DNA of 64,000 bases from G942493375 sp942493375 (GTDB lineage Bacteria > Armatimonadota > UBA5829). Below the pieces are notes generated by a model that worked only from the letters and a program-made list of their open reading frames with translations, had not been told where the DNA came from and made no database searches. This document shows positions 35,615 to 44,733 of the stretch, in pieces. The translations under genes and the position numbers were made by a program. The DNA is taken from assembly GCA_942493375.1 (NCBI GenBank), contig OW818698.1:2852001-2916000 (forward strand). The letters are read 5' to 3'. Numbering within the stretch: the stretch's first letter is position 1; every line of letters starts with the position of its first letter.

Positions 35615-36661
35615 TCAGGACATGCTGTCCATTATGTCCGATATGGTCATTTGGGCTGCACATATTGTTTCATCTGCAGCACCATAATACACTGTAACAA
35701 CCTCTCCCCTAACAATGGCACCGCATGTGAAGACCACGTTGCTCTTGAACCCGGTAGTCTCATAACGGGCTTCAGGGGCTAAAATCGGCCTGACTGATTT
35801 ACTCAGAACCTTTGATGGATCAGCATAATCCAACAATACTGCACCCAGGCAATAATGATCTTCCAGTGTAGCAGCGTGGTAAATCTCCAGCCAGCCTTCG
35901 TTGACGCGGAACGGCACTGCACCACCACCAATTCTACCACCCTCCCAGGTTCCTGTTGAACAACCCAACAGGAATTTGTGTCCTCCCCAGTGGATCAAGT
36001 CATCTGACCAGGCTAGCCACATGTTCGGACTTCCAATCATTTTTGGTTGAGGACGGTGTAATGCGGCAAATCTGCCGTTGATTTTGGCAGGGAAGAGCAT
36101 TGCATCCATGTTTTCAGGCGGCAGGATAATTCCATGTCTGTTCCATATAATAAAGTCCCTGGTGGATGCCAGGCATTGCGTAATTCCAGTCGGGGAAACT
36201 CCCTTGTAGACCACATAGTAGGTATCTCTGATTTTAGTTATGCGGGGATCTTCTATTCCATATCTTTCATATTCAGTCTGGGGGAAGAGTGCGGGGTGTT
36301 CATCTATTACGAAGTGGATACCATCCAGACTGCGGGCAATACGCAGGTGAGATATACTGGTCAGGTAAAGCGCATCCGGGAACACAACTACTCTGGGATC
36401 GGAGACATCGATGTTCGGGGAGTCTAGTGCAAACTCCACGATCTCAGGCCTCAGAGATTCCTCGCCAAGCATCGGTACAAGCACACTGCGTTCCGGATTC
36501 GGGTTAACAGGTCTTTCGGCGACTCTCATCAGAAGGATTGTCTCTTTACCAAACTCAATTACCCCGGGGTTGAATGCACAGAGAACCTCATATCCTTCCA
36601 TCGATGGCTTAACATCGGCAGGAGTAATCAGCGGATTCTCCACAAAACGCTTAACTGACAT
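35615..36661 (-). CDS. GH130 family glycoside phosphorylase/hydrolase
   Basis: 348 residues forming a five-bladed propeller typical of GH130 (beta-mannoside or mannosylglucose phosphorylases). Seen in order: FNPGVIEFG, LLMRVAERP, YGIEDPRITKI with the family EDPR signature, VVYKGVSPTGI, GGRIGGGAVPF, GAVLLDYADPSKVL and a final VYYGAADETI. No signal peptide is present, so it likely cleaves short beta-mannosides in the cytoplasm using phosphate. GGAGG lies 8-9 nt before the ATG at 36661. It is transcribed alone, toward the amrB gene. Confidence 0.88.
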   Translation of the reverse strand: MSVKRFVENPLITPADVKPSMEGYEVLCAFNPGVIEFGKETILLMRVAERPVNPNPERSVLVPMLGEESLRPEIVEFALDSPNIDVSDPRVVVFPDALYLTSISHLRIARSLDGIHFVIDEHPALFPQTEYERYGIEDPRITKIRDTYYVVYKGVSPTGITQCLASTRDFIIWNRHGIILPPENMDAMLFPAKINGRFAALHRPQPKMIGSPNMWLAWSDDLIHWGGHKFLLGCSTGTWEGGRIGGGAVPFRVNEGWLEIYHAATLEDHYCLGAVLLDYADPSKVLSKSVRPILAPEARYETTGFKSNVVFTCGAIVRGEVVTVYYGAADETICAAQMTISDIMDSMS

Positions 36662-36786
36662 CTAGAATACCTCCAAGTGGCGGGGAAACATTATTATCTG
36701 TTTACTCATAGCCTATTATATACCACTTTCACCATTTATCTATTACAAAAATATACAGGCTGCACCAAACTGTCGCATAGTATTAC

Positions 36787-36959
36787 CTCACGCAAAGCCG
36801 CAAAGACGCTATAAGGATAAATTTGCACCAGTGTAATGGTGTATAAACATTTATATGAGATAGTTCGAATGTCCCAACTCTATTTGTATTAATTAATACG
36901 GAGACATACGGAATCACATTCCTCTGCATTTTCTTTGCGTTTTGGCGGCTTTGCGTGAG
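36787..36959. repeat. Intergenic inverted repeat with 15-bp ends (CTCACGCAAAGCCGC)
   Basis: CTCACGCAAAGCCGC at 36787-36801 and its exact complement at 36945-36959 enclose 143 nt. Similarity extends inward (CAAAGACGC against CAAAACGCAAAG). The enclosed DNA is A/T-rich with no gene. The 376-nt gap from 36662 to 37037 otherwise holds only the divergent promoters. Confidence 0.75.
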
Positions 36960-37037
36960 AATAAAATATTTGACATTAGGAAGCATTGGAGGCTACGATG
37001 TTCCTCAGATGCACTCCATTATGAGGTTATTATTGAC

Positions 37038-38027
37038 ATGACAAACAGAGAGAGATTTCAGAAAACATTTGCATTTCAGCCCGTAGACAGACTGCCTGTT
37101 ATTGAGTGGGCTGGTTGGTGGAACCTGACTATAGACAACTGGCACAAGCAGGGATTATCTGAAGAACTGGTGGATGCGAACGATATCCGGGACTTCTTCG
37201 GACAGGACTCCCACAGGCAAATGTGGATAGGAGCAACCGGACCTGATTGCCCACCCAGGAGCAGTGAGAATCCTCTTATAAAGGACAGGCAGGATTACCT
37301 GAATCTCAAACCTTATCTATATCCCATCCAAGCAGTGAACAAAGAATACCTGGAAATGTGTGCCAAAGAGCAGGCATCGGGCCACAGCGTAGTATGGTTA
37401 ACTCTGGAAGGCCCTTTCTGGTATCCGCGGACAATGTTTGGAATTGAACCTCATATGACCGCGTTCTACGATCAGGCCGATCTGATGAAAGAAATGAATG
37501 AGGACCTGCAGGAATGGTCTATCAAATGCTATGAAGAGTTCTGCAGCATATGCGTGCCGGACTTTATGACATTTGCAGAGGATATGTCCTACAACCACGG
37601 GCCAATGATCGGAAAGAACTTGTTTGAAGAGTTTATTACACCTTTCTACCGCAGAGTAGTCCCTGTAATGCGTGATAAAGGCACGGTAGTTATAGTAGAC
37701 ACCGATGGAGATGTCACCCACCCGATATCCTGGTATATGGAAGCAGGAGTGCAGGGATTTTTGCCTTTGGAACGCATGGCCGGCGTAGATGTCTCAGCAA
37801 TCCGTAAAGAACACCCGGATGTAATCCTCCTGGGAGCCTTCGACAAAACAGTCATGCACCTGGGAGAAGAAAGAATGCGAATGGAGTTCGAAAGACTCCT
37901 GCCTGTAATGAAACAAGGCGGCTTCATCCCCTCCTGCGACCACCAGACCCCACCAGCAGTATCTATGGATGACTATTGGCTGTATATGAAACTGCTGAGG
38001 GAGTATTGCGAACTGGCTGCTGGGTGA
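37038..38027 (+). CDS. URO-D family protein (methyltransferase-like)
   Basis: 329 residues. It starts MTNRERFQKTFAFQPVDRLP, the classic N-terminus of URO-D-superfamily proteins. Later blocks include WLTLEGPFWYPRTMFG, CVPDFMTFAEDMSYNHGPM, VVIVDTDGDVTHPISWYMEAG, GFLPLERMAGVD, VILLGAFDKTVM and GGFIPSCDHQTPP with the C-terminal histidine. Branches like this are abundant in environmental bacteria next to sugar enzymes; the substrate is unknown. The frame is open from 36942, but GAGG 11 nt before ATG 37038 and the typical N-terminus select that start. It precedes a cupin gene after a short gap with CGCAGATTT repeats. Confidence 0.8.
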   Translation: MTNRERFQKTFAFQPVDRLPVIEWAGWWNLTIDNWHKQGLSEELVDANDIRDFFGQDSHRQMWIGATGPDCPPRSSENPLIKDRQDYLNLKPYLYPIQAVNKEYLEMCAKEQASGHSVVWLTLEGPFWYPRTMFGIEPHMTAFYDQADLMKEMNEDLQEWSIKCYEEFCSICVPDFMTFAEDMSYNHGPMIGKNLFEEFITPFYRRVVPVMRDKGTVVIVDTDGDVTHPISWYMEAGVQGFLPLERMAGVDVSAIRKEHPDVILLGAFDKTVMHLGEERMRMEFERLLPVMKQGGFIPSCDHQTPPAVSMDDYWLYMKLLREYCELAAG

Positions 38028-38172
38028 AGGGAATGATTATCCGCAGATTTCGCAGATTTTCGCAGATTAGGGAAGGGAATTTTTGAAACCATAAGATTGT
38101 CAGAATTGGCTGGTCTTATGACCAGATAATTTGGGTAGACTATTATCATACAGACATTCAATGGAGAGTGAT

Positions 38173-38481
38173 ATGGAACGAATAAAGCATCTCAATGACC
38201 TGGTTGAATTCCCCAAAGAAGGTATTCTAAGCAAGACAATACACGAAGTTCCATCGGGTGAAGCTGATTTGTTTATGCTTCCCAAGGGTGGTAAAATATC
38301 CGGGCATACATCCTCACGCGACGCCACAGTGATGGTTGTGCAGGGTGAAGGTGAGTTTATGCTGGGAGATGAGTGGCATAAAGTGAAAGCAGGAGACTGG
38401 TTCTATATGGAAGCAGGACTAATCCACGCCCTTAGCGCCACAGAGGATATGGCTATTCTGCTTACATTGTTTGGGAAGTAG
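38173..38481 (+). CDS. Small single-domain cupin protein
   Basis: 102 residues forming one cupin barrel. SGHTSSRDATVMVVQGEGEF corresponds to the first metal-binding motif, although the usual HxH is reduced to one histidine. GDWFYMEAGLIHALSA is the second motif, with its conserved histidine. The function could be sugar or metal sensing, or an isomerase; the sequence does not decide. GGAGAG lies 4 nt before ATG 38173, and ATG 38161 is an alternative start. It follows the URO-D-like gene on the same strand and ends before a hairpin. Confidence 0.75.
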   Translation: MERIKHLNDLVEFPKEGILSKTIHEVPSGEADLFMLPKGGKISGHTSSRDATVMVVQGEGEFMLGDEWHKVKAGDWFYMEAGLIHALSATEDMAILLTLFGK

Positions 38482-38499
38482 AATATCCCAACCGATATA

Positions 38500-38526
38500 T
38501 GCATCGGTATCATTGATGCCGATGCA
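38500..38526. terminator. Hairpin TGCATCGG...CCGATGCA after the cupin gene
   Basis: TGCATCGGTATCA (38500-38512) and TGATGCCGATGCA (38514-38526) are complementary with one G-U pair. It lies 19 nt after the cupin stop. The same TGCATCGG/CCGATGCA stem recurs at 48503-48529. Confidence 0.5.
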
Positions 38527-38679
38527 CTACCTTTAATAATCTGTCCGTTGTCTCAAAACATGATTGCCCGCATCGATTAATCCCCCTCCCTTTTCATAAG
38601 CATGAAGGTAGATACCTGACTGGTATCGAAGTAGGTTGTGTCCGCTATTTTCCAATTTCAAATCATATGGAGCTATATT

Positions 38680-40215
38680 TTGAGTGATATTATTAACCTC
38701 GCTAGAGTTGAACCTTGGGATTCCGGTGCACCGGCTATTCACGGACCTGATATTACCGGTGCGTCGGCGAATAAACCGTTCTCATACAGCGTTCCCGTAA
38801 CCGGTGAAAGACCTCTTTCATTCAAAGCTGAAGGTCTGCCGGAGGGTCTGCAGATAGATCCCAATACCGGTCATATCTCCGGCAGCATTGAGCGCGATGG
38901 GGAATATAAGGTCCTGCTCACTGCTGAAAACGCTCATGGAAAGTCAGAAAAAGAGCTTGATATTGCGATCGGGAAAGGCCTTGCGCTGACTCCTCCTATG
39001 GGTTGGAACAGCTGGAACGCATGGCGGCGATGGGTGGATGATAAGAAAGTGCGGGCAGCGAGTGATGCGTTAGTGACCAGCGGTCTTGCAGCCAGGGGTT
39101 ATACATATGTTAATGTAGACTCCTGCTGGCAGGGAGAACGCGGCGGCAAGTTCAATGCAATCCAGCCAAACTGCAAGTTCCCGGATATGCAGGCGCTGGT
39201 TGAATATGTCCACAGTAAGGGCTTGAAGTTCGGCATATATTCAACACCCTGGGTTGAGCCCTGGGGATGCACCGAAGAAGAAGCCAGTGCTGACTGGGGC
39301 GGCGGCGCTCTTATCGGTTGTTCGGGTGGAGAGCCTGATCCGGAGCATTTACCGTTTCTTATTCAGGACAGAAAATATGTTGGGATTGATAAATATGAAA
39401 CTAATGATATCGCTCAGTGGATTGAATGGGGAATAGACTTTCTCAAGTACGACTGGGCGCCGACCGACCCGAAATCCCTGGAGCGGATGAGCGTACCTCT
39501 GAAGGCAGCACCGCGCGATATCATAATGAGCGTATGCACGAATGCCAATATTACCTGGGCCGATGCCTATCTCAAACATACCGAAATGTGGCGGGGGAGT
39601 GAGGACACTGAAGATCAGTGGAAAAGCGTAATACTGAACGGGTTCTACATGGATGACTATGCAGGATGTGAGGACTGGCGGACTAAAATCCGTCCCGGAA
39701 AGTGGAATGACCTGGATATGACTGCTCTGGGCCCTCAGTTTGATACAATGACAACCACCCAACCCAATCGCCTGACACAGGATGAACAGATAACTCACAT
39801 GACTTTGTGGGCGCTTTATCCGTCTCCCCTCATTCTCAGCTGCGACTTGAGTGCTATCAACGATTTTGAACTCCGGCTCTTTGGCAATGAAGAAGTAATC
39901 GCTGTCAACCAGGATCGATTAGGAATAGCCGCAACCCGAATCCGGGAAACAAGGGCCAGGAAACTGGGAAGCAATCAACTTCATAACTCACGTATCCAAG
40001 CCCGTCCGCTTGCAGACGGCAGTATAGCAATCGGCATCTTCAACCTGTCGGAGGAGAGCGATACTATAAGCATACTTGCAGAAGACCTGAATATCCCACG
40101 CGGATTCAAAGCACGCAATCTGTGGGAGAGAAGAGATATGGGCAGTTACGACACCAGCCTGGAAATCAAAATCCCATCCCACGGTGCCCAGATGCTGCGA
40201 ATATATGGGAAATGA
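38680..40215 (+). CDS. GH27 alpha-galactosidase-like enzyme with N-terminal putative Ig domain
   Basis: 511 residues. The first about 100 residues match a bacterial 'putative Ig' (He_PIG) domain: KPFSYSVPVTG, LPEGLQIDPNTGHISG and the ending AENAHGKSEKELDIAI. The GH27 barrel follows, with LTPPMGWNSWNAW, YVNVDSCWQG, the nucleophile region DFLKYDWAP, a later WNDLDM and SPLILSCDL. It is probably a retaining alpha-galactosidase or related enzyme. No signal peptide is apparent, which is unusual for a protein with an Ig-like domain. The start is a TTG at 38680 with GGAG 7 nt upstream; the frame continues to a GTG at 38638. An AraC regulator follows 9 nt downstream. Confidence 0.85.
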   Translation: MSDIINLARVEPWDSGAPAIHGPDITGASANKPFSYSVPVTGERPLSFKAEGLPEGLQIDPNTGHISGSIERDGEYKVLLTAENAHGKSEKELDIAIGKGLALTPPMGWNSWNAWRRWVDDKKVRAASDALVTSGLAARGYTYVNVDSCWQGERGGKFNAIQPNCKFPDMQALVEYVHSKGLKFGIYSTPWVEPWGCTEEEASADWGGGALIGCSGGEPDPEHLPFLIQDRKYVGIDKYETNDIAQWIEWGIDFLKYDWAPTDPKSLERMSVPLKAAPRDIIMSVCTNANITWADAYLKHTEMWRGSEDTEDQWKSVILNGFYMDDYAGCEDWRTKIRPGKWNDLDMTALGPQFDTMTTTQPNRLTQDEQITHMTLWALYPSPLILSCDLSAINDFELRLFGNEEVIAVNQDRLGIAATRIRETRARKLGSNQLHNSRIQARPLADGSIAIGIFNLSEESDTISILAEDLNIPRGFKARNLWERRDMGSYDTSLEIKIPSHGAQMLRIYGK

Positions 40216-40224
40216 GATCCGTAA

Positions 40225-41385
40225 GTGAATGATATGATCTGGAACGGGGTGATGTGGAACCATCTCATCTACCCCGAACACTCCCCTATCGGAACAGATG
40301 ACGATTCAGTGCTGACCGATTGGGCATCGGATGCCATTCCGGACTTTGTGGTCTGCCTTGCGCTTGATGGCTTCGAGGCTGCCTATCATTCAGTCCTGGA
40401 TGTCCTGCAACAACAACTGCCGCAGGAGTATCATCTACTGGCAGGATTTACGCACGGTAACTCCTTATATTTCTGCGGCCAGAGTTCGGATGATCCTGAT
40501 CATGTGCTTTCAACAGTTGAGAAAATCAGGCAAAATATCAGCGTGGCTCTGGACATCACGTGCACCGCTGGAATAGCATTCCTCAAAGATAAAAATATGC
40601 GCGGCTGGACCTGGGCTGCACAGAGAGCTGTTGTGGCTCAGAGGAGAAAGCTGCGAGAGGGTTCAGGACGGGTACACGTATTTGATGATTCTTACATCCC
40701 GTCGGAGTTCTCATTTGGGATATACCGCGGGCTCGAAGAACAACTCCACAGCCTTGTCCGCAGTGGAGATACTTCCGGTGTGGATGCATTTCTATCTGAA
40801 GCAAGCAAGCTTTTATTTACCGACCAATATCTGGCACTCAATCACCTCAGACCAGTGCTCCAGACTCAGATTATACTGATGTCACACGAACTCAGGAGCA
40901 TCGGAGGTAATTCCGACGATATAGCAGAGCAGACTGAACAGATACTTGCCCGGATGACCTCTACTTACGATTATTCGGTAATCAAGGATATATTCGAGGA
41001 ATCGGTCATATGGTTTGTAAACAGGTCAGCCGATCTTTGCAGTCAACATGCAACCAGGCTGGTATCCAGGGCAGAGACTCTATTAAGTGAACACCTGGCT
41101 GATCTTGACCTCAGCCTGCAGATGATTGCCAGGTTAACAAATTCTAATCCCTCCTACCTCAGCCGGGTATTCAAACAGCAAAAAGGCACAGGTATCACCA
41201 CTTTCATCAATGCAAAAAGGATAGAACTGGCCAAGAGACTGCTGTCGGACCACACTAAAAGCATCACCGATATAGCCTATGATCTGGGTTTCGGAAGCCT
41301 GACTCATTTCGAGCGCACATTCAAGTCTATTACCAACTACACCCCCTCCCAATACCGCCAGTCAAAAATTGTCGTAAACAAGTAA
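40225..41385 (+). CDS. AraC-family transcriptional regulator
   Basis: 386 residues. The C-terminal about 100 residues carry the two helix-turn-helix motifs of AraC proteins: LSLQMIARLTNSNPSYLSRV then FKQQKGTG, and SITDIAYDLGFGSLTHFERT followed by TPSQYRQ. The N-terminal about 270 residues show no cupin or known ligand domain that I recognise; helices such as LHSLVRSGDTSGVDAFLSEA suggest a coupling region. It lies 9 nt after the GH27 gene, so it probably regulates sugar genes nearby. The start is uncertain: GTG 40225, ATG 40234 or ATG 40252. Confidence 0.85.
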   Translation: MNDMIWNGVMWNHLIYPEHSPIGTDDDSVLTDWASDAIPDFVVCLALDGFEAAYHSVLDVLQQQLPQEYHLLAGFTHGNSLYFCGQSSDDPDHVLSTVEKIRQNISVALDITCTAGIAFLKDKNMRGWTWAAQRAVVAQRRKLREGSGRVHVFDDSYIPSEFSFGIYRGLEEQLHSLVRSGDTSGVDAFLSEASKLLFTDQYLALNHLRPVLQTQIILMSHELRSIGGNSDDIAEQTEQILARMTSTYDYSVIKDIFEESVIWFVNRSADLCSQHATRLVSRAETLLSEHLADLDLSLQMIARLTNSNPSYLSRVFKQQKGTGITTFINAKRIELAKRLLSDHTKSITDIAYDLGFGSLTHFERTFKSITNYTPSQYRQSKIVVNK

Positions 41386-41475
41386 CTCCCCGTGTAGCCG
41401 CATTTCCATTCAAAACAATATCCTTGTTGTATAAATGCTATCAAGCATATAACTGATTACTATTTCGCGTGATCA

Positions 41476-41546
41476 TTGTCATCCTGAGGAACGAAGGATC
41501 TGCTTTTTATCCGGAAAAGCAGATCCTTCGTTCCTCAGGATGACAA
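41476..41546. terminator. Perfect 32-bp hairpin TTGTCATCCTGAGGAACGAA
   Basis: Arms 41476-41507 and 41515-41546 are exactly complementary with a 7-nt loop. It lies between the AraC gene and the Fe-S gene. It is related in kind to the TCATTCTGAACGCAGTGAAG elements but with a different sequence, and could serve as a terminator. Confidence 0.7.
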
Positions 41547-41587
41547 ATTCCAGCAACTTTGAACTGTTACATACAAAGGAGTTTAGC

Positions 41588-42460
41588 ATGTCAGAAGACT
41601 TTACATCGCAATTCAAGGAACTCGCAGCATCTGTCGGAGCTGACTTAGTGAAGATCGCTTCAATTGATCGCTTTGAAGGCATCTCAAAGCAAAACCACCC
41701 GGCATCGATCTTTCCTGAAGCAAAATCTGTTGTAGTTATTGCAAAAAGAATAGTCAGGGGAGTTCTCAGAGGGGTAGAGGAAGGCACCCAGTTCGATTCT
41801 TACCATCTCTATGGCCGGACCTGGCTAAACAACCGCAACCTTGCTATGTCTACACTGAAAGTTGCAGAATTCCTGGAAGAAAATGGCTGGGAAGCAATTC
41901 CACTACCTAACATTCCTTCCCAAATGCCTACTATGGGCATCCCCGTCCGCGAAGGTCAACCGGCGCCTAATGTTTTGGTAGATATGGATGATGCGGCAGT
42001 GCGGGCAGGTATGGGAGAGATAGGGTTCTGCGGTATGCTGCTGACCCCTGAATTCGGGCCCAGGCAACGGCTGCAGGCAATAATTACCGATGCTCCCCTG
42101 GATGCTGACCCAATTCTTGAAGAACCAATATGCAACGGATGTAAAGAACACGCAACCTATTGCCCAATGGGAGCGATAAATGCTGATTCTGTTAAGACTA
42201 TAAGTATCTGTGGTAAAGACATGCCCGTTGCTTCTATCGACCATTCTATCTGCAAATCCTGTAAAAACGGCGCATGCCCGAGTATGTTTTACCAGGATGG
42301 TCCAGCAGACAGAAACGCAGCAATCTGCACCAGAAGCTGTATCCAGTTCCTGGAAGAGTCCGGCAGAGTCAGCAATACCTTCCACAACCCTTTCAGGCAG
42401 CGACCAGCATGGGGATTTGTAACCAAAGAGACCCGCCTCGGGGATGGGGAGGGCAATTAG
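41588..42460 (+). CDS. QueG-like 4Fe-4S reductase homologue 1
   Basis: 290 residues. The layout resembles epoxyqueuosine reductase/reductive-dehalogenase-like proteins. A QueG-type N-terminal domain contains VVVIAKRIVRGVLRG and ends in GMGEIGFCGMLLTPEFGPRQ then RLQAIITDAPL. Ferredoxin-like clusters follow as CNGCKEHATYCP and CKSCKNGAC. In the first cluster the spacing departs from the usual CxxCxxCxxxCP. It may use cobalamin as QueG does, which is inferred. ATG 41588 follows AAAGGAG by 7 nt; the frame also runs back into the hairpin. The paralog follows with no gap (stop 42458-42460, ATG 42461). Confidence 0.7.
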   Translation: MSEDFTSQFKELAASVGADLVKIASIDRFEGISKQNHPASIFPEAKSVVVIAKRIVRGVLRGVEEGTQFDSYHLYGRTWLNNRNLAMSTLKVAEFLEENGWEAIPLPNIPSQMPTMGIPVREGQPAPNVLVDMDDAAVRAGMGEIGFCGMLLTPEFGPRQRLQAIITDAPLDADPILEEPICNGCKEHATYCPMGAINADSVKTISICGKDMPVASIDHSICKSCKNGACPSMFYQDGPADRNAAICTRSCIQFLEESGRVSNTFHNPFRQRPAWGFVTKETRLGDGEGN

Positions 42461-43519
42461 ATGTCTGTTACGAAAGCACAACTGAGAGAATTTGCCCTTA
42501 AAAACGGATTGGATCTTTTCGGAGTAGCGAATATCGAACGGTTCGAAGGTGCACCAGCTAGAATGCATCCGGCTTCTATTATGCCATCGGCTAAGTCCGT
42601 GATTGTTGTCGGGAAAGCAATCCTGCGCGGAGGTTGGAGAGGTATAGAAGAGGGTACCTACTGGCCCAGCTACACATATTTTGACTACCATGGCCTTATG
42701 AACAGCTTTTTCATCGCCAATCCTCTTTACGACCTCGCCTGTCTGATAGAGGATAACGGCTGGGAGGCTTTCCCATACTATCCCGGTGTTCCGGAAACTC
42801 AACTCGATACGGAGCCTTTACGGGAAGGAGCTGTGTCTCCAAATGTCCATCTGGCAATAAGAATTGCAGGAGTTGCAACCGGAGTCGGTGAGATGGGTTG
42901 GTCGAAAGTATTCCTCACAAAACAATTCGGTCCAAGGCAGCGCCTGCATGCAATTATTACAGATATGCCCATCGAGCCTGATCCATTAATTGAGCCCGGG
43001 ACTATCTGCAATAAGTGCATGAAATGTGTCAGCGGCTGTCCGGGAGCAATTCCTCATATTAAAGACGGGAAGTCCATCAAGATCAAGATTGAGGATACAA
43101 CATACGAATGGGCTGATGTAGACATGGGCAAATGCACATTGATGTACCACGGAGGTGATCCCCGAGTCTCCCCATTCATCCACAAATCGCTGCCAGGTTG
43201 GGACTTCGATGTCACTAAGCAGGAAGTCTCAGAGGAAGTAGCATATAAACTCGCCTGGACGCTATCTACTGCAGGTTGGCGCAAGACCCACGAGTTTCCG
43301 GCAGGCAATGTCATAGAGGGACACTCTTTCCTAAGCAAATGGGGAATGGGTGACGACACCGAAGGATCAAGTTACGGTATAGAAGGTTCCAGAGGTTGCA
43401 TGCGATCATGCTTTAATGAACTTGAAAAATCCGGCAGAATCGAACGAACATACAAAAACGGAGACTTTATAAAACGTCCCAGATGGTTGCTGCCATCAAA
43501 GGTGAATGATACCCCGTAG
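42461..43519 (+). CDS. QueG-like 4Fe-4S reductase homologue 2
   Basis: 352 residues. The N-terminal two thirds parallel the gene just upstream: ANIERFEGAPARMHPASIMP, GVGEMGWSKVFLTKQFGPRQ and RLHAIITDMPIEPDP. It has one well-formed cluster motif, CNKCMKCVSGCPGAIPH. A longer C-terminal region contains CTLMYHGGDPRVSPF and a final GSRGCMRSCFNELEKSGRIE. That last block resembles the second cluster of the partner (CTRSCIQFLEESGRVS). ATG 42461 begins immediately after the stop of the first gene, with GGGGAGGG just upstream. The two proteins probably act together, possibly as a heterodimeric, cobalamin-linked redox enzyme; the substrate is unknown. Confidence 0.7.
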   Translation: MSVTKAQLREFALKNGLDLFGVANIERFEGAPARMHPASIMPSAKSVIVVGKAILRGGWRGIEEGTYWPSYTYFDYHGLMNSFFIANPLYDLACLIEDNGWEAFPYYPGVPETQLDTEPLREGAVSPNVHLAIRIAGVATGVGEMGWSKVFLTKQFGPRQRLHAIITDMPIEPDPLIEPGTICNKCMKCVSGCPGAIPHIKDGKSIKIKIEDTTYEWADVDMGKCTLMYHGGDPRVSPFIHKSLPGWDFDVTKQEVSEEVAYKLAWTLSTAGWRKTHEFPAGNVIEGHSFLSKWGMGDDTEGSSYGIEGSRGCMRSCFNELEKSGRIERTYKNGDFIKRPRWLLPSKVNDTP

Positions 43520-43643
43520 GGTATAGCTTTTATTAGTCTCGAACGACCTATATTGGCCATCTGCTAATAATCAGGCAGGTGGCCATCTTCCCCAGTAACT
43601 GTTTCTGATTGGTTAGCAGACATGTGTTGTATTGTTTTCGCAG

Positions 43644-44411
43644 CTAATCCAATAACTTTCTTGATTTTATACCGGCGCACAACTGTTTTGTAACTTCATC
43701 TGCCATTTGATTGGTCACGTCAGAAGTCTTGTCCTTGATGAATGCATAGTTAAACACTCCATAAAGATTTTTGCCTATACTGTAGTTCACAAACAAGGAA
43801 TCTTCTGATAAATATGTATCTGGTTTACCATCGGTATTTATACAGTGAATGAGCACATTAGTAACATGTCTTTTGCGCCTTATTGTCGGAGGTATTACTT
43901 TACGGTATATCAGATATTCCTGGATCTTGCGTTTTTGTTCATCCACCCAAGAATCATGTCCGTGGTAACCAGTCTCCGGATCTGCAAATTCTAAATCGCG
44001 CGCTCTATCTGCTGCAATAGCACAATCCACTTGAACCTCAGCTTTCCATTTTGCATAGGGAGCAATTGGCCAACAAAACCACCTGGGGGCTCGTACGACC
44101 AGTATCATACTGGGATTAGCTGCAATAGCCTCATTGATTGATCCATAAATAGTGGTTTTACATGGATATTTGCGTGTGGATGATCTCATTGAACGGCAAG
44201 TATTCGGTAAGGTATGAGTCAATTTTTGGGCAATCTCTTCTTGAAATTGCCGTTTTCCAGCATCTTTCTTCGGTGTTACAATTGCTATATCGCGTAAACT
44301 TTTAGGATCCAAAGCTGTGTATGCCCCAAAATGAGTAGAACAGTGCGTTCTGGAATTCCACCAGGTATATTCAATTATGAACGGAGAAATCCAGTAAACC
44401 AATATCATCAA
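43644..44411 (-). CDS. Hypothetical membrane-anchored protein, start unclear (possible frameshift)
   Basis: 255 residues from a TTG at 44411. A hydrophobic N-terminal anchor (MILVYWISPFIIEYTWW) precedes a soluble domain that I do not recognise, with DPETGYHGHDSWVDEQKRKI and NTDGKPDTYLSEDSLFVNYS. The frame stays open upstream and encodes a plausible basic lead-in (NGKRRVLHIYIPLL), but no in-frame ATG, GTG or TTG exists there. A strong AGGAGG with an ATG 11 nt later (MKQR, then stop) is in the next frame. A one-base indel near 44460 would join them. It is divergent from the sigma factor gene. Confidence 0.5.
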   Translation of the reverse strand: MMILVYWISPFIIEYTWWNSRTHCSTHFGAYTALDPKSLRDIAIVTPKKDAGKRQFQEEIAQKLTHTLPNTCRSMRSSTRKYPCKTTIYGSINEAIAANPSMILVVRAPRWFCWPIAPYAKWKAEVQVDCAIAADRARDLEFADPETGYHGHDSWVDEQKRKIQEYLIYRKVIPPTIRRKRHVTNVLIHCINTDGKPDTYLSEDSLFVNYSIGKNLYGVFNYAFIKDKTSDVTNQMADEVTKQLCAGIKSRKLLD

Positions 44412-44733
44412 TAACGGAATGTAGATATGTAGTACTCGTCGTTTACCATTACTGTTTATCGTTGTTTCATCTAAAACGCAGCCTCCTCTATGTCACCATA
44501 TGATGATGTTTCAACATCATACCACGCACTCATGTCTGGTTATCAGCAGAAATGAATACCAAATTATGGCATAGCATATCACTGGGGTCAATATATATTA
44601 CAAGTTCTACCTCACTTACTCATACTGCCAGAAACAATCTCGCAAAGTAGTCTGTAAATAAATATGTTATAGTTATCCTTCCAAATATGAACTTGAGTGC
44701 CTTTTGGCGTGTCTTTGTAGGTGGGGGTAAAAA
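44412..44733. other. Divergent intergenic region upstream of the sigma/polymerase pair
   Basis: 322 nt, A/T-rich. The first about 80 nt probably encode the N-terminus of the minus-strand gene (see that entry). The rest should carry the promoter of the sigma factor gene; candidates are weak (for example TATAGT near 44669). No repeat element lies in it. Confidence 0.5.

Noticed and set aside
41540..41587. Upstream start for the first QueG-like gene
   Set aside because: The extension lies in the end of a 32-bp hairpin; the ATG at 41588 has an AAAGGAG site at proper distance.
42274..42501. 75-residue plus-strand frame
   Set aside because: Out-of-frame shadow of the two QueG-like genes.
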